Shown: in pieces, positions 18,957-28,218 of the stretch
Numbering within the stretch: the stretch's first letter is position 1
Layout: every line of letters starts with the position of its first letter
NCBI RefSeq assembly: GCF_013170845.1
Contig: NZ_CP033367.1
Coordinates: 496,001-560,000, forward strand
Direction: 5' to 3'
From: Mesorhizobium loti R88b
Lineage (GTDB): Bacteria > Pseudomonadota > Alphaproteobacteria > Rhizobiales > Rhizobiaceae
DNA: 64,000 nucleotides
Translations under genes and position numbers: made by a program
The notes under the pieces: generated by a model
Told to the model about the DNA's origin: nothing
Seen by the model: the letters and a program-made list of their open reading frames with translations, nothing else
The model's database searches: none

Positions 18957-20615
18957 ATGGCTGACGACGCGGACGTGATCATTGTCGGTGCCGGCCTTGC
19001 CGGGCTGGTTGCCGCCGCCGAGCTTGCCGAGGCCGGCAAGAAGATCATCATCGTCGACCAGGAGCCGGAGCAGTCGCTGGGCGGCCAGGCGTTCTGGTCG
19101 TTCGGTGGGCTTTTCCTCGTCGATTCGCCTGAACAGCGGCGCATGCGCATCCGCGATTCGCATGATCTGGCGCTCGAGGACTGGATGGGCACCGCCGCCT
19201 TCGACCGGCCGGAGGATTTCTGGCCGCGCAAATGGGCGGAGGCCTATGTCGGCTTCGCCGCCGGCGAAAAGCGCTCCTGGCTGATGCAACGCGGCTTGAA
19301 ATTCTTTCCCGTGGTCGGCTGGGCAGAGCGGGGCGGCGGCAATGCCATCGGCCATGGCAATTCGGTGCCGCGCTTCCACATCACCTGGGGCACCGGACCC
19401 GGTGTGCTTGAACCTTTTGTCCTGCGCGTGCGCGAGGCGCAGAAACGTGGGTTGATCGACTTCAAGTTCCGCCACCGGGCCAATGAACTGACGCGGACAG
19501 GCTCAACCATAACCGGCGTTCGCGGCGATATCCTCGGGCCGAGCACGGTCGAGCGCGGCCACAAGAGCTCGCGCGACATAGCAGGCGATTTCGAGCTGCA
19601 TGCGCAAGCGGTGATCGTCGCCTCCGGCGGCATCGGCGCCAACCATCAGCTGGTGCGGGAAAACTGGCCCAAGCGGCTGGGCGCCGCTCCCAAGCGCATG
19701 ATCACCGGCGTGCCCGACCATGTCGACGGCCGCATGCTGGCCATCACCGAAGCGGCCGGCGGCTCGATCATCAACCGCGACCGCATGTGGCACTATGTCG
19801 AGGGCATCAAGAACTGGGCGCCGATCTGGACCGACCATGCCATCCGCATCCTGCCCGGTCCGTCGTCGCTGTGGCTCGATGCCAGGGGAAAACGCCTGCC
19901 GGTGCCGCTCTATCCCGGCTTCGACACGCTGGGCACGCTCAGCCATATCATGAGCACCGGTTTCGATTATTCCTGGTTCATCCTGACCAGGAAAATCATC
20001 CAGAAGGAGTTCGCGCTGTCGGGCTCGGAACAGAATCCGGATTTGACGGGCAAGAGCTGGCGCCAGGTGCTCGGCCGCGCCACTTCGGGGATTCCCGGCC
20101 CGGTGAAAGCGTTCATGGAGAAAGGCGAGGACTTTATTGTCGAGGCCGACCTTTCGAAGCTGGTGGCGCGCATGAATGCGCTGGCCGGCGGCGAGCCGCT
20201 GCTCGACGTCGCACAGGTGGAGCGCGAAATCCGTGCTCGCGACCGACAGCTCGACAATCCGTTCTCCAAGGACATGCAGGTCACCGCCTTGCGCGGTGCG
20301 CGCGCCTATCTCGGTGACAGGCTGATCCGCACGGCCAAGCCGCACAAGATGCTCGACCCGGCAAACGGCCCGCTGATCGCGGTGCGCCTCAACATCCTGA
20401 CGCGCAAGACGCTGGGCGGCCTACAGACCGATCTCGACAGTCGCGTGCTGGGCGCCGATGGCCAGCCGGTGCCCGGGCTCTACGCCGTCGGCGAAGCCGC
20501 CGGATTCGGCGGCGGCGGCGTGCATGGCTATGCGGCGCTGGAAGGCACCTTCCTTGGCGGCTGCATCTTTTCCGGCCGCAGCGCCGGCCGGGCAGCTACT
20601 GCCTCGGTGGCGTAA
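18957..20615 (+). CDS. FAD-binding dehydrogenase (fumarate reductase/KstD-like)
   Basis: 552 residues. N-terminal FAD site IIVGAGLAGLVAAAELAEAG with the following acidic turn IIIVDQEPEQSLGGQAFWS, and C-terminal FAD site GLYAVGEAAGFGGGGVHGYAALEGT. This matches the flavoprotein group annotated as FAD-binding dehydrogenase, related to fumarate reductase flavoprotein and 3-ketosteroid dehydrogenases. Substrate unknown. The ATG follows GGGGAGG. No partner subunit is adjacent. Confidence 0.88.
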   Translation: MADDADVIIVGAGLAGLVAAAELAEAGKKIIIVDQEPEQSLGGQAFWSFGGLFLVDSPEQRRMRIRDSHDLALEDWMGTAAFDRPEDFWPRKWAEAYVGFAAGEKRSWLMQRGLKFFPVVGWAERGGGNAIGHGNSVPRFHITWGTGPGVLEPFVLRVREAQKRGLIDFKFRHRANELTRTGSTITGVRGDILGPSTVERGHKSSRDIAGDFELHAQAVIVASGGIGANHQLVRENWPKRLGAAPKRMITGVPDHVDGRMLAITEAAGGSIINRDRMWHYVEGIKNWAPIWTDHAIRILPGPSSLWLDARGKRLPVPLYPGFDTLGTLSHIMSTGFDYSWFILTRKIIQKEFALSGSEQNPDLTGKSWRQVLGRATSGIPGPVKAFMEKGEDFIVEADLSKLVARMNALAGGEPLLDVAQVEREIRARDRQLDNPFSKDMQVTALRGARAYLGDRLIRTAKPHKMLDPANGPLIAVRLNILTRKTLGGLQTDLDSRVLGADGQPVPGLYAVGEAAGFGGGGVHGYAALEGTFLGGCIFSGRSAGRAATASVA

Positions 20616-20807
20616 AACGACGCCATCGCTGTCGCCTGAGGCCCTATACGCCCGGGCGATAAACATATGACTTTTTTATATTTTTCAGATTTCGCCCGCC
20701 TCGAATACAAATGCCGATGCTTTTATCTTTCTGAGTGCAGCCGGTGCTGAGCCGCTGCAGGCAGTCGCCACCTCGTGGTGGCAGTTACAGAAAGAAGGAA
20801 GTCTTCG

Positions 20808-20999
20808 ATGTTCCTCTCAGACGGGCTCTATCTGCCCACCCATCGTCCGTTGCCGGCGTCGCAGGTCGAACAGATCAGGCGTGCGGCCAACAGCAATCGC
20901 GCGCCGGTCAGCCTGGTCGCGCCGTTCACACCGACATGGTGGCTCCTGGTCGTCGGCGCCTTGCTGGCCGCCGCCGCGATCGCTGCCCAGCTTTCCTGA
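20808..20999 (+). CDS. Small single-pass membrane protein of unknown function
   Basis: 63 residues: a polar N-half (MFLSDGLYLPTHRPLPASQV) and one C-terminal membrane segment (WWLLVVGALLAAAAIAAQL). Not recognised. A good ribosome site (AGAAGGAAG) precedes the ATG, and a GCCACC/GGTGGC hairpin lies 25 bases upstream. The leader 20616-20807 is unusually AT-rich around 20670-20700. First of three small genes before a dapA-family gene. Confidence 0.6.
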   Translation: MFLSDGLYLPTHRPLPASQVEQIRRAANSNRAPVSLVAPFTPTWWLLVVGALLAAAAIAAQLS

Positions 21000-21015
21000 G
21001 AGACAGGAGATAACC

Positions 21016-21237
21016 ATGCAAAGTTCCCCTATTCCTCCCGACGGAAATGCCCTTCACCGCTTCGTCGTCGGGCGCGATGGCGAAGGCCACTGGATCGCGC
21101 GTGACGAGGAGGGCCAGACCGGCGGCGTTTTTGCCGACCGGAATTCCGCTGTCCGTTTCGCCACGATGGAAAGCGGCCATCGCGCCGGAGCGATCCGCTT
21201 CGCCCCGGCAAGTGTGCGGCTTTCCCTGTTCAATTGA
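21016..21237 (+). CDS. Small protein of unknown function
   Basis: 73 residues (MQSSPIPPDGNALHRFVVGR). The central HWIARDEEGQTGGVFADRNSAVRFAT has the W-x-A...G-x-F...A-x-x-F/A rhythm seen in small DUF2188-like proteins, but the resemblance is weak. CAGGAGAT precedes the ATG, 16 bases after the previous stop, so the pair is probably cotranscribed. Confidence 0.6.
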   Translation: MQSSPIPPDGNALHRFVVGRDGEGHWIARDEEGQTGGVFADRNSAVRFATMESGHRAGAIRFAPASVRLSLFN

Positions 21238-21275
21238 GCCGCGCCCGGTTCCGAACTGATCGGAACGATCTGGCC

Positions 21276-21860
21276 ATGCACAATTCCAACACCATTGCTG
21301 CGCCCAACAGCGCCGATCTCGCCGGATTGCTTGATCGCCTGCCGCATGTCGGCAGGCTGCTTGAGCACCAGCTCTGGGAGGCGGCACGCGCCCTGTCACT
21401 CGACAGATCGTCCCGACAAGGTCGGCGATTTGCCGGCCTGGTCGAGGCCGGCGCCATGCTCGACGCCGTCCTCCTGCTCGTCGCTTCGTCGAAGCCGGAG
21501 CGTTCGGTGTCGGCCATCGGCAAAGCCGGCGCGCGCTGGCTCTGTTCCATCCAAATGACATCCGCAGGAACAACGGTCGGGGCCGGCACAATCGAAGCGG
21601 ACCACATCGATCTGGCTGCAGCGCTGCTGTCGGCCCTGCTTTCCTCGCACCTCGAAAAGACGGTGCATCCAAAAATTCATCCAGGAGACTCTGATTGCCA
21701 TGACCCCAGAACAAGCCCGAATGCGCCTGACCGGAGCGATGACCGCGCTGGTAACGCCGCTCACCGACGGCGAGGTCGATCTGAAGCAGCTGACCGCTCT
21801 GTTGCGCTGGCAGATCGAACAAGGGATCAACGGGCTGGTCCCATGCGGCACCACAGGTGA
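21276..21860 (+). CDS. Protein of unknown function overlapping dapA-like gene
   Basis: Open frame beginning MHNSNTIAAPNSADLAGLLDRLP. The first 140 or so residues have coding character (LAGLLDRLPHVGRLLEHQLW, AGAMLDAVLLLVAS), but the last 55 residues run inside the dapA-like gene in another frame and are arginine/aspartate-rich nonsense in appearance. Either the gene really overlaps by 160 bases or its true end was lost by mutation. A start at 21234 overlapping the previous stop region is also possible. Confidence 0.45.
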   Translation: MHNSNTIAAPNSADLAGLLDRLPHVGRLLEHQLWEAARALSLDRSSRQGRRFAGLVEAGAMLDAVLLLVASSKPERSVSAIGKAGARWLCSIQMTSAGTTVGAGTIEADHIDLAAALLSALLSSHLEKTVHPKIHPGDSDCHDPRTSPNAPDRSDDRAGNAAHRRRGRSEAADRSVALADRTRDQRAGPMRHHR

Positions 21861-22653
21861 GGCCCCGACCCTGTCGTGGGAGGAGCGCCTCGACATCATC
21901 GCGCTGTGTGTGAAAATCGCCGGCGGCAGGGTGCCAATCATTGCCGGCACCGGAACCAACAGCACAGAGACGACGATCGCCTTTTCGACAGCCGCCGAAG
22001 CCTTTGGTGCCGACGCCGCCCTGATCGTGACGCCCTACTACAACAGGCCGAGCCAGGAAGGGATCTTTCGCCATTTTGAAGCGGTCGCGGCCAAGGTCAG
22101 GATACCGATCATCGTCTACAATGTGCCGGCGCGAACCGGCGTCGACCTGTCCGAGGAGACGATCGAACGCCTGGCGCAGATTCCGACCATTATCGGCATC
22201 AAGGACGCCACCGGCGATGTGAGCCGGCTATCCATGCTTCCGGCTGTGCTCAGGCGCCGCTTCATCTGCCTCTCCGGTCACGACGCGACATCGTTCGGCT
22301 TCAACACGATGGGCGGGCGCGGAACGATCTCGGTGGTCTCCAACGTCGCGCCGCGGCTGTGCGTGGAGATGCATGATGCGTGCCGGCAGGGCGACCACCA
22401 CACCGCGCGAGCCATCCACCACCGCTTGCGGCCGCTGATCGCGGCGCTTGAACTGGAGAGCAATCCCGCGCCGGTCAAATATGCGCTCAGCGTGGCGCTT
22501 GGCATGAGCCCGGATGTCCGCTTGCCGATGACAGCTGTTCGCCCTGAAACCGCAACTGCGATCCGAGAGGCGATGTTGGGGCTGAGCGAGGCTGGATTCA
22601 GGATCGGCCAGTCAAGGCCGGCGGCGGCCGCGAATGCGCAGCGCCAATTCTGA
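21700..22653 (+). CDS. dapA: Dihydrodipicolinate synthase family protein
   Basis: 317 residues. TIM-barrel lyase; the DapA catalytic set is complete: Thr51-Thr52 (PCGTTGEAP), Tyr114 (PYYNRP), Tyr140 (IVYNVPARTG), Arg145 and the Schiff-base Lys168 (GIKDATGD). It condenses pyruvate with aspartate semialdehyde if a true DapA. The C-terminus is about 20 residues longer than usual (SRPAAAANAQRQF), and the surroundings are not lysine genes, so it may be a paralogue. Start preceded by CAGGAG. Confidence 0.85.
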   Translation: MTPEQARMRLTGAMTALVTPLTDGEVDLKQLTALLRWQIEQGINGLVPCGTTGEAPTLSWEERLDIIALCVKIAGGRVPIIAGTGTNSTETTIAFSTAAEAFGADAALIVTPYYNRPSQEGIFRHFEAVAAKVRIPIIVYNVPARTGVDLSEETIERLAQIPTIIGIKDATGDVSRLSMLPAVLRRRFICLSGHDATSFGFNTMGGRGTISVVSNVAPRLCVEMHDACRQGDHHTARAIHHRLRPLIAALELESNPAPVKYALSVALGMSPDVRLPMTAVRPETATAIREAMLGLSEAGFRIGQSRPAAAANAQRQF

Positions 22654-22938
22654 CAGAGGCCTGCGCACCTCACCATCGGCGGCATAGACCAGTCCGGGCT
22701 GGACGATCCATTCACCAGCCCGGAGCGCTTCGACATCGAAGCGTCCACTGGCGTCACGCGTTGCAACACCGACAAAATGGTATCGCCGGCCTCTTGCATC
22801 AACGACCGTATCGGCGATGGGGTGACCGGCGAGTCGGCCGATGATCGCCCCCTCTTCTCTAAGGTTTGCCAGGACGAAATACTCCGTCGGCACCCTGCGG
22901 CTGGCCCTTGAGGTCAGCCAGACTGAATGTAATCTCAT
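22612..22938 (-). CDS. Conserved-type hypothetical protein
   Basis: 108 residues (MRLHSVWLTSRASRRVPTEY). Not recognised. Compact, basic, beta-rich in appearance, with the segment GRRYHFVGVATRDASGRFDVEAL; no signal or membrane segment. Its C-terminus overlaps the convergent dapA-like gene by 42 bases. A TTG start 36 bases further upstream is possible; no strong ribosome site was found for either. Confidence 0.55.
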   Translation of the reverse strand: MRLHSVWLTSRASRRVPTEYFVLANLREEGAIIGRLAGHPIADTVVDARGRRYHFVGVATRDASGRFDVEALRAGEWIVQPGLVYAADGEVRRPLSELALRIRGRRRP

Positions 22939-23067
22939 GGTCGTCCGAAGCCAGTCGTTCCGGCTGCCGGTCAAGCGGCGGCCCGGAATTACATAGTCGC
23001 TGGCTGCATAGGAATTCGAGAGCAGGTTTTGGCCTCAGTTATAAAGGCCGCATAGGTGCGACGGCGC

Positions 23068-24006
23068 TCACCAGCGCCAGGAGCCTTGTCCAAGCGCCGC
23101 CACCGCATCGACGATCCGCGTGAAACTTTCGCGGGCGCGACCGACCGTGTGCCGTGCCCTGAGATAGCCGTGCACCAAGCCCGGTTCCTCGAACCAGGTG
23201 GCGCGCCCGCCTGCGGCGATGACAAGGTCACGATAGGTCTCGCCGTCTGAAGACAGCGGGTCACACTGCGCGGTGATCAGCACTGTCGGCGGCAAATTGG
23301 CGAAGTCGGTGTCGGCCAGTGCTGACAGCGTTACATCGCCGGTCCGGTCCGCGCCGCCGGTGCGAATATGCTTGTAGAATTCGAGATCACGCATGGTCAG
23401 CATCGGCGCTTCGGCGTGCGTGACATAGGAGCCCTTCGAGCGGTCGCCGCCGAGACCGGGATAGATCAGCACCTGGCCGACCGGCCTTTTCGCGTGGCCG
23501 CGCGTGGCGTGGCTGACGGCGGCGCAGAGATTGCCGCCGGCGCTGTCGCCGCAGAGCAGGATGGGGCGTTCGCGGGTGGACGCAGCCCATGCGGAGGCGT
23601 TCATCGCATCGTCGAAGGCGGCTGGATGCAGATACTCCGGCGCCAGCCGGTAGTCGACCGAAATCACCTCGTAGCCGGTGCGAGCGCAGAGCTCGGCGCA
23701 GACATCGTCATGGCTGTCCAACCCGCCAAGGATGAAGCCGCCGCCATGGATGTAGAGCACTGTCGCTGCCGGTTGCGGGGCGGTGCGGTAGATGCGGATC
23801 GGAATGTGGTACGTGGGCGTTGCTATCGAAGAGGTTTCGGCCGTGACACCCTGGGGATAGCCGGCAAAGAATTCCCGGCACATGCGGTCGTAAATCGCGC
23901 GCTGTTGGGTGATCGTGTAGTCAATCGTATCGGGCGGGTAGTAGGAGTTGGTCCGCTCGATGAAGGCCCAGGTCTCGGCGTCGATAAGGGTTTTGTAGTC
24001 GGTCAT
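23068..24006 (-). CDS. HSL-family alpha/beta hydrolase (acetyl-esterase type)
   Basis: 312 residues. Oxyanion motif HGGG at 87-90 (LYIHGGGFILGG) and the nucleophile motif GDSAGGN with Ser155; the acid and base are near VLITAQCDPLSSDGE and EPGLVHGYLR. This is the hormone-sensitive-lipase family of bacterial esterases. It is separated from the carnitine-type genes upstream only by a repeat and may belong to that cluster as an esterase for an acylated precursor, which is inference. The ATG follows AAAGGAGCTCC. Confidence 0.87.
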   Translation of the reverse strand: MTDYKTLIDAETWAFIERTNSYYPPDTIDYTITQQRAIYDRMCREFFAGYPQGVTAETSSIATPTYHIPIRIYRTAPQPAATVLYIHGGGFILGGLDSHDDVCAELCARTGYEVISVDYRLAPEYLHPAAFDDAMNASAWAASTRERPILLCGDSAGGNLCAAVSHATRGHAKRPVGQVLIYPGLGGDRSKGSYVTHAEAPMLTMRDLEFYKHIRTGGADRTGDVTLSALADTDFANLPPTVLITAQCDPLSSDGETYRDLVIAAGGRATWFEEPGLVHGYLRARHTVGRARESFTRIVDAVAALGQGSWRW

Positions 24007-24012
24007 GGAGCT

Positions 24013-24126
24013 CCTTTACCTCCCCCTTGATGGGGGAGGTCGCCGCAGAGCGGCGGGTGGGGGTGGCGGCGCTTCACCCCACCCCGGACCTTCGGTCCGA
24101 CCCTCCCCATCAAGGGGAGGGTAAAG
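24013..24126. repeat. Inverted repeat between esterase and hydratase genes
   Basis: Outer arms CTTTACCTCCCCCTTGATGG and its near complement CCATCAAGGGGAGGGTAAAG enclose inner small stem-loops (CGGACCTTCGGTCCG). A third CTCCC-rich intergenic family. Confidence 0.7.
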
Positions 24127-24130
24127 TGGC

Positions 24131-24913
24131 TCACTTCCCCTTCCACACCGGATCGCGCTTCTCCGCGAAGGCTCGAAACCCTTCCATATTGTCCTCCGAA
24201 CCATAGAGCGCATCGACCGTCGCCAGCTGGCGCCGCGTCACGCGGTTCATCGCATCCTGGAAGGTCAGGGACTCGGCCACCCGTGCCGTCTCCTTGATCG
24301 CGGCGAAGACCAGCGGCGGGCCGCCGGCGAGCAGCCTTGCGATCTCCCAGACGCGATCCTCGAGCTTTTCCTTGGGCAGCACCTCGTTGACCAGGCCCCA
24401 GCGATGCGCCTCGGCGACATCCATCCAGCGGCCGGTGAGCAGGAGGTCCATGGCGACATGGTAGGGGATGCGCTTGGGCAGCTTGATCGTCGCCGCGTCG
24501 GCCAGCGTGCCGGCGCGGATTTCGGGCAGCGCGAAGGACGAATGGTCTGATGCGTAGATGAGGTCGCATGACAGCGCCAGTTCGAAGCCGCCGCCCACCG
24601 CCATGCCGTTGACGCAAGCAATGACCGGCTTGTTCAAGTCGCGCAATTCCTGCAGGCCGGCAAAGCCGCCGACGCCGTAATCGCCGTCGACCGCATCGCC
24701 GCTGGCGGCCGCCTTCAGGTCCCAGCCGGCGCAGAAGAACTTGTCGCCTGATGTCTTGACGATGGCGACGCGCAGGTCCGGATCGTCACGGAACGCCTTG
24801 AAGGTTTCGCCCATCAGCCGCGAGGTCTTGAGATCGATGGCGTTGGCCTTGGGCCGATCGAGCGTGACCTCGAGAATGGTGCCTTCGCGGCGGGTTGAAA
24901 TGACGTCAGACAT
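24131..24913 (-). CDS. caiD: Enoyl-CoA hydratase, CaiD-like (crotonobetainyl-CoA hydratase)
   Basis: 260 residues, the same length as E. coli CaiD (261) and strikingly alike: LDRPKANAIDLKTS, FRDDPDLRVAIV, AGWDLKAAASGDA, GGFAGLQEL, and the C-terminus EKRDPVWKGK. CaiD interconverts L-carnitinyl-CoA and crotonobetainyl-CoA. Overlaps the upstream CoA ligase by eight bases. In an aerobic rhizobium the likely direction is hydration of crotonobetainyl-CoA to carnitinyl-CoA. Confidence 0.85.
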   Translation of the reverse strand: MSDVISTRREGTILEVTLDRPKANAIDLKTSRLMGETFKAFRDDPDLRVAIVKTSGDKFFCAGWDLKAAASGDAVDGDYGVGGFAGLQELRDLNKPVIACVNGMAVGGGFELALSCDLIYASDHSSFALPEIRAGTLADAATIKLPKRIPYHVAMDLLLTGRWMDVAEAHRWGLVNEVLPKEKLEDRVWEIARLLAGGPPLVFAAIKETARVAESLTFQDAMNRVTRRQLATVDALYGSEDNMEGFRAFAEKRDPVWKGK

Positions 24914-26990
24914 TCTTGTCTTCTCCCAGCACCAGCAGCGCGTCGGCGATCCAGGCACCCTTGCCTTCGACGCAGACGATCAGCGGGTTGATGTCGAGTT
25001 CCTCGATCTCGCCGGCATTCTTCTGCACGAATCCGGCAATGCCCGCGATGGCGTCGATGGCAGAAGCGACGTCGGCCTTCGGCCGACCGCGATAGCCTTC
25101 AAGCAGCGGGAACAGTTTGAGGCCGCGCAGCGCGGCCTCGATGTCGTCACGGGTTGCCGGCAGCATCAGCGTCACGCTGTCACGCAGCAATTCAACCAGC
25201 ACGCCGCCGGTGCCCAGCGTCATCACAGCACCGAACATCGGATCCCTGGTGAAGCCGACGATCAGTTCGGCAACGCCGTCGCGCACCATGCGCTCGACAT
25301 AGAGGCCCGTGCCGAGCGGCAGCAGATCATGCGCCGCCGTGCTGACGGATTCGGCATCCCTGAGGTTGAGCCTGACAGCGCCAACCTCGGATTTATGGGC
25401 AACCCCTAGGGCCTTCAGGGCGACGGGAAAGCCGAGCGCCATCGACGAGATGACCGCCTCGACCGCATTGCCGGCGCGCTCGCCCTTCGGCACTGGAAGC
25501 CCGGCCTTGATCAGCCGCGCCTTGGCTTCAGCCTCGTCGGGCGTAACGTGACCGCCGCCGGCAGCACCGGAAGCGGACGTGTCAATCGGCTGCGCCTGCG
25601 GTTCAGCCCAGGCCCAGCCGATGAAGGCCGCAGCGCCTGCGGCATCCATCGCCTCCGAAATGCCGAACAATGGCACCATGCCACGCGCCATCAGCTCGGC
25701 GGTATATTCTTCCGGCAGGTTTTCAGGCAGCGAGGAAACGATAGCGCCATGCGCCTTATTGGTCTTCAACGCCGATTCGAAAGCGCGCAGCGTCGCCCAC
25801 CAGTCGGTGACCGAGCATCGGTCCGGACGCGGGAAATCGAGCACCAGCATGTTGAGGTCGAAACCGCCCGATACCATGGCGGTGAAGGTGGCGGTCATCG
25901 CCGGCTCGTTGTTCCAGATGAAGGTGTGATAATCCAACGGGTTGGCGACCGCGACCAGCGGCCCGAGCGTTGATTTGACGTGGGCGCGGTGTTTTTCCGT
26001 CAGCACCGGGAAGTTGACCCAGCGGCCTTCGGCGCTGTCGGCCATCACGGAAGCCTCGCCGCCCGAACAGCTCATCGATGACAGCCTATAGCCGGGCAGC
26101 GGGCCGGTGATGTGCAAGAGCTTCAACGCCTCGATGAAGGCAGGAATGGAATCGACGCGGGCGATGCCGAGCCGCCTCAGGAAGGCACCCGATGCCGCGT
26201 CCGAGCCGGCCAGCGAGGCAGTGTGCGAGACAGTTGCCTGCCGCGCCTGTTCGGAGCGGCCGACCTTCATGGCGATGATCGGCTTTTTCAGCTCGCGCGC
26301 CCTGGCGGCCAACCGTTCGAAGCCGGCTACCGAATCGAAGGCCTCAATGTGCAGGCCGAGCGAGGTGACCCGGTCGTCCTCGATCAGGCCGAGCGCCATT
26401 TCGGACAGGCCGGTCTGCGCCTGGTTACCGGCTGTCATCAGGAAGGCGATGGGCAGGCCGCGCTTCTGCATCGTCATGTTGATGGCGATGTTGGACGACT
26501 GGGTGATGATGGCGACGCCTTTGCCGCCTTCCTCCAGCCTGATGCCGCCATGCTGGTCGGGCCACAGCAGCGCGCCGTCGGCATAGTTGATCAGGCCATA
26601 GCAGTTCGGCCCGATGATCGGCATCTGTCCGGCGGCCGCGACCAGTTCGGCCTGCAGCCGTTCGCCATCATCGTCATAGGCCTCGGTCTCGAGGAAACCG
26701 GCGGCAAAGCAGACGGCGCCGCCAGCGCCGCGCTCGGCCAGCGCCTTGATGACCTCGATGGTCAGATGCCTGTTGACGCCGACAAAGGCCGCATCGGGCG
26801 CGCCGGGCAATTCGGCGACGGAACGATAGGCCTTGCGCCCGGCGACCTCGTCCTTGGTCGGATGCACAGGCCAGATTTCGCCGGCAAAGCCCATCTTGAT
26901 CGATTGCGCAACGACCGCGGCCGCTTGCACGCCACCGAAGACGGCGATCGATTTCGGGCGCAGGAGACGTTCGAGTTTATGCATGGTCAT
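24906..26990 (-). CDS. Acetate--CoA ligase (ADP-forming)-type acyl-CoA synthetase
   Basis: 694 residues. N-terminal CoA-binding domain (LRPKSIAVFGGVQAAAV), succinyl-CoA-ligase-like middle (IIGPNCYGLIN, GVAIITQSSNIAINM, SHTASLAGSDAA) and C-terminal ATP-grasp domain (about 480-694; GFPVALKALGVAHKSEVGAV, VGFTRDPMFGAVM). These NDP-forming ligases activate acids to CoA esters. In this cluster the substrate is probably gamma-butyrobetaine or carnitine, taking the place of CaiC; that is inference from neighbours. Confidence 0.87.
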   Translation of the reverse strand: MTMHKLERLLRPKSIAVFGGVQAAAVVAQSIKMGFAGEIWPVHPTKDEVAGRKAYRSVAELPGAPDAAFVGVNRHLTIEVIKALAERGAGGAVCFAAGFLETEAYDDDGERLQAELVAAAGQMPIIGPNCYGLINYADGALLWPDQHGGIRLEEGGKGVAIITQSSNIAINMTMQKRGLPIAFLMTAGNQAQTGLSEMALGLIEDDRVTSLGLHIEAFDSVAGFERLAARARELKKPIIAMKVGRSEQARQATVSHTASLAGSDAASGAFLRRLGIARVDSIPAFIEALKLLHITGPLPGYRLSSMSCSGGEASVMADSAEGRWVNFPVLTEKHRAHVKSTLGPLVAVANPLDYHTFIWNNEPAMTATFTAMVSGGFDLNMLVLDFPRPDRCSVTDWWATLRAFESALKTNKAHGAIVSSLPENLPEEYTAELMARGMVPLFGISEAMDAAGAAAFIGWAWAEPQAQPIDTSASGAAGGGHVTPDEAEAKARLIKAGLPVPKGERAGNAVEAVISSMALGFPVALKALGVAHKSEVGAVRLNLRDAESVSTAAHDLLPLGTGLYVERMVRDGVAELIVGFTRDPMFGAVMTLGTGGVLVELLRDSVTLMLPATRDDIEAALRGLKLFPLLEGYRGRPKADVASAIDAIAGIAGFVQKNAGEIEELDINPLIVCVEGKGAWIADALLVLGEDKNV

Positions 26991-27000
26991 CTTTTCGTTT

Positions 27001-27051
27001 GAGCATCATTTTGTCTCAAAAGCCGAACTCCGGCTTTTGGCGATCATGCTC
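27001..27051. repeat. Palindromic intergenic repeat (GAGCATCAT family)
   Basis: Inverted repeat bounded by GAGCATCAT and GATCATGCTC with an inner CAAAAGCCG / CGGCTTTTG stem. It lies between two minus-strand genes of one cluster and ends at the last base of the downstream stop codon region. Confidence 0.7.
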
Positions 27052-28214
27052 TAAGCCCCGAACGGACGCAGCAGCGCCCGCGAAATAATATGTCGCTGAA
27101 TTTCCGAAGTGCCTTCCCAGATGCGCTCGACGCGGGCGTCGCGCCAGATGCGCTCCAACGGCAGGTCGTCCATCAGGCCCATGCCGCCATGGATCTGGAT
27201 TGCTTCGTCGGCGACGAAAGCGAGCATTTCGGTGGCCTTCAGCTTGGCCATGGCCATGTCCTGGTCGGTGACGGTGCCCTGATCGTACTTCCAGCCGGCT
27301 TCGAACACCATCAGGTCGGCGGCCTTGAGTTCGGTCGCCATGTCGGCGAGCTTGAACGACACGCCCTGGAACTTGCCGATCTGCTGGCCGAACTGCTGGC
27401 GCTGTGCGGCATATTCGACCGCATGGCCAAGCGCCCGCTCGGCGCGGCCGAGGCAGGTGGCGCCGACCTGCAGCCGGGTGGCGCCGAGCCAGGAATTGGC
27501 AACGTCGAAACCCTTATGCACTTCACCCAGAACCTGGGATGCCGGCAGGCGGCAATCATCGAATTCGAGGATGGCGTTGGTGTAGCCGCGATGCGAGACG
27601 TTGCGGTAGCCGTCGCGCACCGTAAAACCCTTGGTGCCCTTGTCGACGAAGAAGGCGGTGATCTTCTTGCGCTTGCCACGCGGCGAATCCTCTTCGCCCG
27701 AAGCCATGAAGACGATGGCGAAATCGGCGAGATCGGCGTGGGAGATAAAGTGCTTGGTGCCGTTGAGCACCCAGTCGTCGCCATCCTGCACCGCGGTCGC
27801 CTTCATGCCGCGCAGATCCGAACCGGCGCCAGGCTCGGTCATCGCAAGGCAGTCCCATTTCTCGCCACGGATGCAAGGGAACAGGTACTTTTCGCGCTGC
27901 TCCGGCGTGCCGGCGAGAAGGATGTTGGAGGGACGCGCCACGCAGGTCCAGTGCAGCGCGTAGTTGGCGCGGCCGAGTTCCTTTTCGTAGAGCAGCCACG
28001 TCACCGTATCCAGCCCCGCGCCGCCGACATCGGCCGGCATGTTGGCGGCGTAGAGGCCGGCTTCGATCGCCTTGACCTTGATCTCCTCGATCAGGTCACG
28101 GCGCAGCACGCCAGTGCGCTCCACTTCGCGCTCATGCGGGTAAAGCTCATTCTCGACGAAGGCGCGCGTCGTCTCGACAATGAGTTTCTGTTCCTCCGAC
28201 AGACCGAAATCCAT
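27051..28214 (-). CDS. Acyl-CoA dehydrogenase (gamma-butyrobetainyl-/crotonobetainyl-CoA type)
   Basis: 387 residues, full-length ACAD: LAMTEPGAGSDLRGMKATA (FAD/substrate loop), LNGTKHFISHAD, and the C-terminal QIHGGMGLMDDLPLERIWRDAR plus RIWEGTSEIQRHII with the catalytic-region glutamate. Flanked by CaiD-like and carnitine dehydrogenase genes, it most likely oxidises gamma-butyrobetainyl-CoA to crotonobetainyl-CoA. Specificity is inferred from context; electrons would pass to ETF, not encoded here. Confidence 0.87.
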   Translation of the reverse strand: MDFGLSEEQKLIVETTRAFVENELYPHEREVERTGVLRRDLIEEIKVKAIEAGLYAANMPADVGGAGLDTVTWLLYEKELGRANYALHWTCVARPSNILLAGTPEQREKYLFPCIRGEKWDCLAMTEPGAGSDLRGMKATAVQDGDDWVLNGTKHFISHADLADFAIVFMASGEEDSPRGKRKKITAFFVDKGTKGFTVRDGYRNVSHRGYTNAILEFDDCRLPASQVLGEVHKGFDVANSWLGATRLQVGATCLGRAERALGHAVEYAAQRQQFGQQIGKFQGVSFKLADMATELKAADLMVFEAGWKYDQGTVTDQDMAMAKLKATEMLAFVADEAIQIHGGMGLMDDLPLERIWRDARVERIWEGTSEIQRHIISRALLRPFGA

Positions 28215-28218
28215 GGTC

